From Strongylocentrotus droebachiensis (taxonomy: Eukaryota; Echinodermata; Echinoidea; Camarodonta; Strongylocentrotidae), in assembly GCA_035222895.1 (NCBI GenBank), contig JAVYIG010005415.1:1-64000 (forward strand): a stretch of 64,000 nucleotides of DNA, in the 5' to 3' direction. Every line of letters begins with the position of its first letter. Positions within the stretch are counted from its first letter, which is position 1. A program made the position numbers and the translations under genes. Positions 48,961 through 59,955 of this stretch are shown piece after piece. Below the pieces are notes generated by a model. It ran no database searches. It saw nothing but the letters and a program-made list of their open reading frames with translations, and had not been told where the DNA came from.

Positions 48961-51900
48961 CTACACGTAGCTGCCTCTGTAGAACAGAAAAGATGGAGCA
49001 TATTCAAAGTCATTAACATTTGCTTTCTTCATTTTTGTATCCAACTCCTGGAACAGATAATATGGCAATGAGTTTTTTGGAATGGATTTCCGCTTGAGAC
49101 TAAATTATATCGGGTATCTTCGATGAGCATTCATTCGATGTGTGGTTTTTATGGTGCAGATCTATTTTTGTTGTTGTTCCTAACGTTCTTCCTGATTGTC
49201 TTTTATAATTATGTTGCATAATAAAGTTATGAAATATATACAATGCATTTATTAATAATAAAGGAATTAATCAGGGTTGTTTGCAACTAGATCACATTTT
49301 ATGAAAACGATACTATGATAAAGCAATAATGCATTAACAAACACAATACTTGCTTGTCACGAAAATTGAAAACGGGATATCTCATGACAGGAAATTACTC
49401 AAAAACAAATTTCTTACATAAAAACATAATAAAAGAAAGCTTGTGCCAAGGAGATTATATTCATTATCCATTATCCATTATTATTCACGGGATTTACAAT
49501 GTTCTTGTCCCACACCACAAACTACGCCATCATTCGACGAGAGCGAAGCAAACGCACTTTTGAAAAGCGAAATGTTAAAGACCTTTTTATCCAGTCAAAA
49601 TTTAAAACATTTGCAAGCCTAATTGATATTTTCCCCCCATTTTTTCCCATTGTATATTATGTGTTTACTTCATAGAAATTGAAATATCTTATTCAATTAA
49701 ACGCTCTACAGTATTGCGCAAGAAGATTTTACATGTATCTATAATTGCCTATACATTTATGCAGTACTATTTTGTAAATTTGGCCGATAAAGTATCATAA
49801 AGTATTAATTAAGTTTCACAAATGGAGGTTTCAACTGATTGGATATTTACTTACTTTTTGCAACATTTGCAGATGTAGAGCAGGCAGCCCCCGATACAAC
49901 ACCCAGTGAAGAGGATGAGGATTATGATGATGACGGCGGAGACGATCTTCTGAATCTTGTTATCAATCATCATCCAGTAGTCGTCTGGTACATCGGTGGT
50001 CGTCATCATCATCGTTGTGGTTAGAGCGGGAGTTGTGGGCGGCGTCGTGGGCGGAGGGGTTGTTCTTCCACCTGAGTTTGTTTTTAATGATAGTAAGATA
50101 CTTCTTAGTAATATGTCTTATCATCAGAGGTACAAGCATAATGATCCAAGACGTCAACTTAAGGGTAATTTCAATACCATATTGCACAGAATTCGTGAAG
50201 TTCTTTTCGACCATGTTAAAGTGTTCTGAGGGCATGCTTTAGATTAAAGGCCTATATCAAGACAAATACCTACATTGTATATTTTTGTTCATGAAGTCTA
50301 GAACGGTTTCACAGTAAAAAAAAATATGAGGTCTAAAGAAAAACCGCCTGACATGGGCGTGATGAGGGTAATTATGCGTCCAACTAACAGTTGGGCAAAT
50401 ATATGCTGAACTCCGGGTGGTTTCTGCTCATTAGTAAAAGATTATCTTGATTGGGGAAAAAAAATTATAAATGATATTGTACTTTTGTATATTGTTACTC
50501 TACTTTTGATATGCAAAACTAGAACTATTCAGCCATCCGGCTGTGAAGATATGTTTCAATTAATCTCGACTAACACATGTGCTATTTTCTTGTCCCATTC
50601 ATCCTTAAAGGGGAAGTCCACCTTGAAATTAAGTTAGTTTTAATAGGAGTAGAAAAATGAGAGAAACAAGTCAGTGAAAGTTTGAGCAAATTCCGATTAA
50701 AAATAAGGAAGTTAGGATTTTTTAAGTTGTGATCAATCAAACACAAATTGGCAACTCTATGACGTAAAATGCGAGCTCAACTTCCATTTGCTTCGTACTA
50801 AAAAAATCTAAAATTTTAATTTTCCCTCAAGAAAAATTTCAACCATACTTGCACCCTAAATATAATAATTTCAAATATGTTTTTATACTCCCCCTGCAAG
50901 GAACAAATATATATTCCGTCATCAATAACGAAGAAAACATGATTTTATGGAATATTATGCACAAAGCAAATGAAGGAGAGCTCGTATAATAAGTCACAGA
51001 GTTGCCAATTTGTATTTGATTGATCACAACTTCAATAATTCATAACTTTCTTATTTTCATTCAGAATTTGCTCAAACTTTCACTCACCTGATTTTCTTAT
51101 TATTCTGCCTCTATCGAAACAAACTTATTTTGGGGGTGGACTTTCCCTTTAAGCATACATTTTGATTGTGTAATATTTCTTTACTACTGTGAAGACATTT
51201 TGTGAACAAAATGTCATATTGTTTCGGTTGTTGGTGAATGAATAAATCAATCGATCAAAAAATGACTTAAAGGTGGTCAGACACCTAGTTACCTTCGTCT
51301 TGGAAATGTTTTCATAATATTTCTTTACTGAGTTTAAGATGAAATCAAAGTGAATTAAAAAAAAATAATGATAAATCGATTTCTAAAAAATGTCATTATA
51401 CTGGACTAAATACTAACCTATTGGTTCACAAACACCATTGATCTCCATGAAGCCTGGGCAACATTTCCTCACGATGGCATACTGGACTCGAGTGGCCTGA
51501 CGGTATGCAGTCTCATATTCTAGTCTGGAATATATAGAGACACATCAAGATTTAAGTTAACATGGTTAAAAAGAAGTAAAACAAATCACAATTGAGGACT
51601 TTGTATTTATATACTGCTTAGTTTAGTTGAGATTATCGAGTTATGCTACCTAGGCAAACGAGGCTAATCATAATTGCCTGCAAAGTCATACTGACGCCCG
51701 ATGTCAGTAATATTTGAAATTTAGATATTGAAATATTTGAGATACATGTATATATGCAATTTAAACAAGCCATTCTTTACAAAGTAACGAATTTTGAATG
51801 AGTATTGCTTGTTTGTTAGCATACTTGATATAGTATGGACTAAACTAGTTTATTGTAATCATGTACGAAACAAATTATCGTAAACCTTTCATGCCTGTTC

Positions 51901-53245
51901 TCGTACAAGAGATGGCGCTGATGTGATTTGATAATTAAAGAAATCTGCACACTTGTGTTTATAGTCAAGAGGTTTTGACAGAGTAGAGCATGTTTTATGA
52001 GACAGCTCTTCTGAATGTTAATATGTCATTATTGTATTTCTAGCTCCAATTGCGTTTTTATTTGTTTCCCATCAGATACAAAATGTCTGACAAATGTGTG
52101 ACCTTCTTCAGCAATGTCATGACACCACAAGTTTGTAATTCTAGCAATGATTCATTTGTATCAGCAATGTTAGAGTCTCTTTTAAAATTGCAATCATACA
52201 TTATATAAACATAATGCTTCCCCACTTTTCAAATGCTCTAATATATTTGCAACTTATTTGATATATAATTAGATTATTCCGAATTTATTCTGTCCAGTAT
52301 TACAATAAAATTGAACTAAACATGTGAAATAGGTATGCCTGTGTTAACAAAACATATTTATCCAAAAGAGAATGAGACTATCATTTTTTCTGTATAGCAA
52401 TGCTTACCTGTAGACTCTGCACTTTGCAAGATGAAGCCATCCACATTTGATGATTTTCGGCACTTTTCTTGACTTCTGAAAAGACTGGGCGAATGTGACT
52501 GTAACACTGTAGAGAATATGGAAGGTTGCATATTGAGAAGTAATTCAACAAGCCACTTTAATAATGTAATGGATGTGGAAACTAGTATATAGTAAAGTGC
52601 ACCTCGTATATTATGTTATAGCAGGGATATGTGAGTTAAAAAAACTCACATATCCCTGGTTATAGGCTGACTCTGCAAATTCTACATTGAAAACTCTACA
52701 CCGTAAAAATGAGCCATGTAAAAATATATTTCGTCTTACTTTTCAATTCATTCACATGATTGGATTCCATTTCATCACGGTTGGAAAAGAGAATTGAATC
52801 AAATTCAATTCAATATGATCATACTATGAACGCAAACAATAATAATGCTTTAAATAGAAAACTCGATCACAATTTACCTGACAAGTTTAGTACATCTTCC
52901 TGGTTCTAGGGTTGTCATTGTATCATTTTGCTCCGACCCGTTGATGACGTCACGACGATGACGATCGTACTGACCGTGCTCACTTTGATGTCCTTGGGAC
53001 CCTGTGCTATGGGGGTTATCATGCCCATGACCGTGATCGTTCTGATGGTGATCATGTCCGTGGTCGTGGTGTTGATCATGTCCGTGGTGGTGATCGTGGT
53101 GGTGATCGTGGTGATCTCGTGATCTTCCTCCTGGTCCCCCTCTACCTCCGGGTTTGCCATGTTTCCCTTTCTTCCCCGAAGCATCGGCGTAGGCGACGAG
53201 GAGGACGAGAGCGAGGACGAGCAAAAAGACCGATGAAGGCTTCAT
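48961..53245 (-). CDS. EMI-domain transmembrane protein with His-rich ectodomain (paralogue of gene at 59956-63167)
   Basis: Coding exons: 53245-52878, 52506-52408, 51524-51418, 50071-49855 and 49099-48961, in phase, 309 residues. The start is the ATG at 53245; an in-frame TTG just upstream is not needed. Signal peptide 1-22 (LLVLALVLLVAYADA) is followed by a Lys/Gly stretch and a His/Asp-rich block (about 47-90, HHDHHHDHHH type) suited to Zn or Cu binding. Glycosylation sequons NGS and NDT precede the EMI domain (about 115-190: GRC, KCGW, AKC, KCCPGF, VCE). A Pro/Thr linker and conserved MIDNKIQK lead to a transmembrane helix (234-257) ending in CKCCKK. The ~46-residue tail ends GSYV, a class I PDZ-type C-terminus. 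The final exon's acceptor at 49100 is pyrimidine-poor; a stronger one at 48977 gives a five-residue tail with the same end. Ligand unknown. Confidence 0.82.
50607..51152. mobile_element. Long-TIR MITE (GGGGAAGTCCACC family) nested in a LINE tail
   Basis: The ends TTAAAGGGGAAGTCCACC and GGTGGACTTTCCCTTTAA are inverted. Homology continues inward for about 150 bp on each side (GTTTGAGCAAATTC against GAATTTGCTCAAAC; GTTGTGATCAATCAAA against its complement). A left-end fragment of the same family is at 56993-57110. Flanks at 50560-50606 and 51153-51245 resemble the 3' tail of the LINE at 31340-31590. It lies in an intron of gene 3. Confidence 0.7.
52622..52658. repeat. Perfect 16-bp stem hairpin
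   Basis: CAGGGATATGTGAGTT and AACTCACATATCCCTG flank a five-A loop, in the first coding intron of gene 3. The stem is too short for a typical animal pre-miRNA. It is probably the remnant of a small inverted-repeat insertion. Confidence 0.7.
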
Positions 53246-53262
53246 ATTGTTACCCAAGGTGT

Positions 53263-53772
53263 TCTAAATAAGTAAACAATAATTATTTTTTTTTAAATCG
53301 TAGAATTCAACTCACTGGATAATATAAACCTTCCTTTTATCAATACGTATCTCACTGGAGCTTAAAATCGATGACCACTATGATATAATTGGTGCAATAC
53401 TTTTTTTTATGAATACTTTTTGTTAGCATAAACAAGGAATACATTATTTTATAGGGAAAAAAATGAAATGATAGATATAAGATAGAATGAAACGACATGT
53501 TAATGCTAATATACATGAATCTCCTGGCATTAGGTAACTAATTGTGTATTTAAAATACCCAAACTAAACTTGCATGCGATTCGCTTGATATTAATGTTCG
53601 TTCATATAGATCTGCGTATAGCTGTTGCCTACTAAATGTATTATTTACATATATGTTTTAACTTCGCAACAATGGTTTATGATAACGTTAACATATTTTA
53701 TTATAAAAAAAAGAAAGATTATGTTCAATCAATCTATCAATCAAATTTCAGCATTATGCCTCCTTGCTTACC
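53263..53772 (-). other. 5' UTR intron of gene 3
   Basis: The acceptor TTACTTATTTAG|AAC lies just upstream of the ATG at 53245. The donor ACAG|GTAAGC at 53772/53771 would end a non-coding first exon starting near 53945. Gene 4 has an intron at the matching place. Boundaries refer to exon edges. Confidence 0.6.
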
Positions 53773-53966
53773 TGTACTATTAGAATTTGACGTGAAAACT
53801 ATCAAAGAAGACACCTCTGACTTGTTACGAAACAGGTAGATGCTGATGCCAAAGTTAGCGTAAGGTTGAGGAAAGATCTGCCCTAAGAATACCCTGCAGC
53901 TTTAGAGACTACTAGTTTATGTTCCCTTTCTCTCCAGCTCATAATACCACCACCACCAGATACACT

Positions 53967-54011
53967 CTATTTTATCCCTTTTCTGGCTGGCGTTGGGCCC
54001 TAGTATCAGAC
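53967..54011 (-). promoter_or_regulatory. Core promoter of gene 3: TATA box, GGGCCC and ATCAGAC elements
   Basis: On the minus strand GGATAAAATAG (53977-53967) is a TATA box placed about 30 bp upstream of a likely start near 53940. Farther upstream are GGGCCC (53995-54000) and, on the plus strand, ATCAGAC (54005-54011). The last two recur at the same 10-bp offset in front of gene 4, and both TATA boxes are followed by GTATCTG. Confidence 0.6.
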
Positions 54012-55334
54012 GCGAGTGAAAGTGGTCTGCCAAAACCGGACGTGACATCGCTTCCAAATTCCAAAATCGGAACTTCCACCCACTCAAACTGTTATGATGA
54101 TAAACCTAGTTTTATAGTCTTATTATAACTATTTAGTATACAATAACACAAAACAATCGATTCATATTGAATATGTAGACTCATTATTGTTTTGGTTGGG
54201 TGGGATAACTTTGTCACCGTGACAACCAATCATTATTGTCTGGAGTTTGAGTGAACTTTTGATATATTTTTATACTTTTGTTGACATAATGTATTCATCT
54301 CAAAAGCTCTGTGATGCAAGTCATCTCCAAATCACAGGGAAATGATGGTACAGGTATTCGTAATCATGATGAAGGGAAACATTGGTATTTCCCCGCATAA
54401 CATAAAAATCTATGCCATTTTTCATTATTCATTCTCCGAGTGTTTATACGCCCCCCCCCCCCCTTCATTATTTTTTTCTCTCCTCACTTCACGAAAGCAT
54501 CATAAGAATATATGAAAGTGCATGTTTTAAAAGAGTCCTCTCCGGTGGGAAAGAATTATTGTGGAATAACTGCGATATAACCAATACATTTATATGACTC
54601 TCAATCAAAAGGTCTACGGTTCAATCTCTGTGCACTGCATTTTTTTACACGAAGCATTTTGTCCGTAGCTGTCTCTCTCGACCCGGGTGTTTAACGTGTA
54701 CCTGGCCGGATTCATTCCCGACATGCACTGCGCATGCTGAGTTTCGACAACGGCTATCGAAGCTGATCCGTGCTAATGCATGGTAATAATTTGTAAAACG
54801 CTCACAATACTGTGCAAAGGGACGTTGTAATGAGCAATTATAACAAAAATAATATTTTGACTATCCGTAAGTTTGAGGAGGCACGTTTTGCACGAGGAGC
54901 TGAGGAAGGGCTAAGGAAAGGAGACTTTTTGGGAATCCCTATAAAGTGACATTTTTCAATTTACTAAAACGTTGCCGATTTGAAGTAAAATATTACCCAC
55001 TATCGAAAATGGTTACTCTTGAATAGGATTTTAATAACTTGGAAAGTTATTACTAGCTACATACTGAGGATCATTTTCTGATATCATTGTCTGAAAAGCA
55101 GTTGGAGTTTGAAGAGATTTTTTATTTAGATCAGTTGGAGTGTTTACAAATAATGTTAAAACTTATCTTTTTAATTCGGCATATATTTGTGCTGTCACTT
55201 TGTTATGTTCTATTTTACTCCTGTTCCTTTGTTTATAATGTAGATGTGATCTCTCTTTTTTTTCTTCTTAAGTGCTCCTTAAGCATTTGCTTCAAGTGGA
55301 TTCAGTGCGTTACAAAACTCATATATGTTTATTT

Positions 55335-55341
55335 TTTATCA

Positions 55342-55376
<35 letters not shown>

Positions 55377-55500
55377 ATTATTATTATCATTAATAGTATT
55401 ATTATTAGTATTATTATTATTATCATTATTATTATTATTGTTATTATTATTACTTTCATTATTATTATTATCATCATCATTATCATCATTATTAGATGTT
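55335..55500. repeat. (ATT)n microsatellite
   Basis: ATT-type triplets with a few ATC interruptions. The poly-Leu and poly-Ile frames through it are artefacts. Confidence 0.95.
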
Positions 55501-57294
55501 TACGAGTAAATATAATAAAATGAGGGCATGCAGATCTGGGTAAAAAATTATGGCGTATATACCTTGTCGGGTGGTGGGGGGGGGGCAGCCGAAACGATCA
55601 CCAGCAATGTATTTGACCAGAGAGTGACATACATATCCATTTTCCACGTAAGATGGAAGACTTTTCCTAGAGTAGGAAAAAGAATGTAATAAATAGTACT
55701 CTCGATTTGATTCCATCTGCATGTATTTTATTTGTTACCATTGTTCTACATAATGGAGCGAAGTAATATGATCAAGAGAGACATTTTTTAGTATCCTGCT
55801 TGTAAAATATACAGGTATTGTATTGTATGTTCGGACATTTTGACACTTCTGAAATCAGAAAAAGGGGTCTAATTTTAGGTTCCTGCTCACTGTTGCAATT
55901 ACGTATCATTCCATTCTAAAATGAGGGACAAGTAATTATCATTTCCTCTACCGACGTACTTCGATGTTAACGGCTCCAAGAACAAGAGTTTATGAACTTT
56001 TTTAAAGTGCGTCGTAGCAACATCTTATTTGGGAAAGAAGTACAGATCCGGAGTTTCAAGTTGACCTGGATTATGTCTTCAATATTATTGACCAGCTATG
56101 CAAAAAGACGTCGATTCATCGTGTAGATATTGTTTTTGAAGGATCAATTCCGTACTTAAAACTCGAACGGACATCCTTAGCCTGTATGGGTAACACTTCC
56201 TCCATCAAACCCTGAACAAACATGCATGACAATCAGGCTACCGTTCAAACGCTTTTGATGTTTACATTATGATCTGCAAGAAATTGACGATCCAATATTA
56301 AAATTTAAACATATGGAAAATCATGTACGGAAAGAAGCTTTCTTTAAAACAATGCGTTTTTTATGCCATAATTTGCATTTAAAGTTCTGGATTTCACTGA
56401 GAAATGAACAACCCAAACAATGTAAAGGGGAGATAAAATGAAGAATAGTTATTAAGCAATAATAAAGTTTACAGTCGATTTTTCTCGAGATTAAATTATC
56501 TGAAATTTAGGGGGGAATTAAACTAACTAATTCACTTTCAATATGAAACATAATGAATAGAGACATAATAAGAAAACTTTCCGTGTTCCAAAGTATGCTT
56601 CATATTTTTAGATCGACAGACATAAGTGCAAGAGGCGGAAGAGGGGGGGGGGGGTGGTAGTATTTTTAAATTTTTGATATTCGGGCAAGCATAATCTCAT
56701 ATTCGGGCAGCAAAGTACCTGAATATTATGATTTGCATATCATATAATTATAATGTATTTTGATGGAGAAATAACATATTCAAGATCATAGAGTGCCCTT
56801 CTTTGGTCAACGCTTCACTCGCTCGGAAAATAATATTCCGACGCCACTCTGTTCTTTATTATAGAAACAGGATGGCTTCGGGCAGTGAGATGCTTAAAAC
56901 ATCCTCATATTCGGGCAGCTAAGTGTCCGAATATTATGATTTGTATTTCTTATCCAGTGTATTTGATGATGAAATGACGTATTATACTTTAATAAAGGGG
57001 AAGTCCACCCTGATGTTGGTTGGTTTTAATAAAAGCAGAAAATGATAAAAGCAGATCAATAATGCATCCATGTGACATTGTTTTCCTGAATAAATCCGGA
57101 AATGTTGTCTTTTCTTAACTCATCAGGTAAAAAACAGTCCGTATGGATAGCAAAATAATTAAAAGCCTGACTCAATCTCGCCGATTCGATCTCCGAGTCA
57201 CTGGTGTGCAATGTCCAAGCGACACCCCAAAGTTTTATTCTCTATTTCCCCCACAACTCATACCCAACTTTTACCCCAGTTTCTTTATTGCAAT

Positions 57295-57600
57295 TAATAA
57301 CAATAATGATAATAATAATAAAAACAATAATAGCAATACTAATACTGATGATGATGATGACAATAACATTAAAACTGATAATAATAACATCAGCAGTAAT
57401 AATATTAACAATAATGATAATAATGATAATAATAATAATAATAGGTCTAATAATAATAAAGTTAATAACGATAGTAATGAGAACAATGTTAATAATGATA
57501 ACAGCAACAATAATATAATAATTTATAAAACAATAATAATGACAACAATAATAATAATAAATAATTACAAAAAAATAACAATGATAATTATGATAATTTT
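57295..57600. repeat. (AAT)n/(GAT)n tract
   Basis: Imperfect AAT, GAT and AAC triplets over 300 bp. The Asn-rich frame across it has no flanking gene structure. Confidence 0.9.
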
Positions 57601-57879
57601 AGTAAATAATAGATTGGTCTGTAGACAAACAACCAATCAAATGGTTGATCACTTTATAAACAGTTTCTGAATAACTCGCTCCTTGATATAATTCAGATTT
57701 CAGGTTGACTTTGTTGCGATACTCGTCCTGTTGACGTTCAGTGACGAGATGACAAGAAAATAATTGGTTTGTATTAAACCATTACGGCTTCGAGGAAATT
57801 GTTTGAGAATAATTATCTTCTCTTGAGCACATCGAAACTGGGATAATGGAGCAACAATCAAATTATGTGATTTTACAAT

Positions 57880-59510
57880 ATTCTCTAATAATCAATATTT
57901 CAATCAATCAGTCCACCAATCAATCAATCAATCAATCAATTAGTTAATTAATTACCAACCTCTCAATCAATTTTATCATCCATCCATCCAGCCATTGATG
58001 AATCGATCCATAAAATCGACCAATGTAGTAGTTACCAGATAAATAAACCAGTCAACCAACCAATCAATTACACGATTACTTCCCTGTGCGTTATCTATTT
58101 CATCCATTCATTCACCGCACTAATCTTATTGATAATCAACTCACCCACTTAATAATTATGTAAAGTAATCAATCAATCAATCACTCTCTCCCTTACTCCC
58201 TCACTCACTCTTTCACTCAATCTCTCATTCACTCAATCAATCAATCTACCAATCAATCAATCAATCACTCTCTCCCTCGCTCACTCTTTCACTCAATCTC
58301 TCATTCACTCAACCAATCAATCTATCAATCGATCAATCGATCAATCAATAACTCTCTCCCTCGCTCACTCTTTCACCCAATCTCTCATTCACTCAACCAA
58401 TCAATCTATCAATCGATCAATCAATCACTCTCTCCCTCGCTCACTCTTTCACCCAATCTCTCATTCACTCAACCAATCAATCTATCAATCGATCAATCAA
58501 TCACTCTCTCCCTCGCTCACTCTTTCACCCAATCTCTCATTCACTCAACCAATCAATCTTTCACTCGATCAATCAATCACTCACTCACTCGCTCACTCTT
58601 TCACCCAATCTCTCATTCACTCAACCAATCAATCTATCAATCAATCAATCAATCACTCTCTCCCTCGCTCACTCTTTCACCCAATCTCTCATTCACTCAA
58701 CCAATCAATCTATCAATCGATCAATCAATCACTCTCTCCCTCGCTCACTCTTTCACCCAATCTCTCATTCACTCAACCAATCAATCTATCAATCGATCAA
58801 TCAATCACTCTCTCCCTCGCTCACTCTTTCACCCAATCTCTTATTCACTCAACCAATCAATCTATCAATCGATCAATCAATCACTCTCTCCCTCGCTCAC
58901 TCTTTCACCCAATCTCTTATTCACTCAACCAATCAATCTATCAATCAATCAATCAATCACTCTCTCCCTCGCTAACTCTTTCACCCAATCTCTCATTCAC
59001 TCAACCAATCAATCAATCACTCTCTCCCTCGCTCACTCTTTCACCCAATCTCTTATTCACTCAACCAATCAATCTATCAATCGATCAATCAATCACTCTC
59101 TCCCTCGCTCACTCTTTCACCCAATCTCTGATTCACTCAACCAATCAATCTATCAATCGATCAACCAATCACTCTCTCCCTCGCTCACCCTTTCACCCAA
59201 TCTCTTATTCACTCAACCAATCAATCTATCAATCAATCAATCAATCACTCTCTCCCTCGTTCACCCTTTCACCCAATCTCTCATTCACTCAACCACCCAA
59301 TCAATCTATCAATCAATCAATCACTCTCTCCCTCGCTCACTCTTTCACTCAACCAATCAATCACTCTCTCCCTCGCTCACTCTTTCACTCAACCAATCAA
59401 TCTACCAATCAATCAATCACTCTCTCCCTCGCTCACTCTTTCACACAACCAATCAATCTACCAATCAATCAATCAATCAATCAATTAACCAACCAATCTA
59501 TCCATCAATC
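57880..59510. repeat. Minisatellite with 76-bp unit inside an (AATC)n field
   Basis: AATC tetramers give way at about 58180 to an array of a pyrimidine-rich unit containing CTCTCTCCCTCGCTCACTC, TTTCACCCAATCTCTCATTC and ACTCAACCAATCAATCTATC. The spacing is 76 bp between successive TCTCCCTCGC motifs (e.g. 58431 and 58507). About 14-16 units are present, with shortened variants after 59300 and (AATC)n again to 59500. The plus strand is C/T/A with almost no G. Confidence 0.9.
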
Positions 59511-59677
59511 AATGTATTAATCAATAATCATTAACACCTTCTATTTGCTATGTCTGAAAAACTATTTATTCATACAAATATCAGTTTCAATTTATATGTC
59601 GTCAGATTCTAATACAAGAAAGGGACGATGGAGCAATGAGTTAACAGTTGAAAAAGATTTGAAATATGATCTTGTAT

Positions 59678-59683
59678 TTTATT
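59678..59683 (-). terminator. Candidate poly(A) signal for gene 4
   Basis: Minus-strand AATAAA about 275 bp past the stop codon at 59956. The next perfect AATAAA is near 59565. Confidence 0.45.
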
Positions 59684-59955
59684 TAGAATCATCACTGATA
59701 ATACAGCATATAAGTCCAATAGAAAAGTACATTTAATTAAATCCTTAACATCAATATTACATTCTGAGTTAGAATGAAATTTATACAGTCATGTTCATAT
59801 GATTCTGCGCGAGTAGACATGACGGTGACTGTTCGTCCATCTGCTAGACGTAGTTACTTCGATCTCCATGCTAAGTCGCTAAATCCTACAGTGGTCGTCG
59901 ACAATGGAAAAGGAAATGCCTTCTAAGAAGTCTCTATCTACAGAGGTAAGAGTCC

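Larger units (their letters stand above)
54012..58150. other. Intergenic region between genes 3 and 4, proximal part
   Basis: No gene is supported. It holds an (ATT)n microsatellite at 55335-55500, poly-G runs at 55573 and 56644, and a copy of the GGGGAAGTCCACC MITE end at 56993-57110. An (AAT)n tract at 57295-57600 produces Asn-rich false frames. Confidence 0.5.

Noticed and set aside
52622-52658. Hairpin considered as a microRNA precursor
   Set aside because: The stem is only 16 bp with a five-base loop, below the size of animal pre-miRNAs.
52915-53184. Overlapping frames (Thr/Ile-rich, Val-rich) on the His-rich exon of gene 3
   Set aside because: Shadows of the His-rich coding exon. The true frame has a signal peptide and leads in phase into the EMI exons.
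54600-54650. GGTTCAATCTC motif considered as a tRNA B-box
   Set aside because: No A-box or acceptor stem at the right distance; probably an old SINE remnant.
57143-57670. 175-residue Asn-rich frame
   Set aside because: AAT microsatellite; no flanking exon structure or conserved domain.
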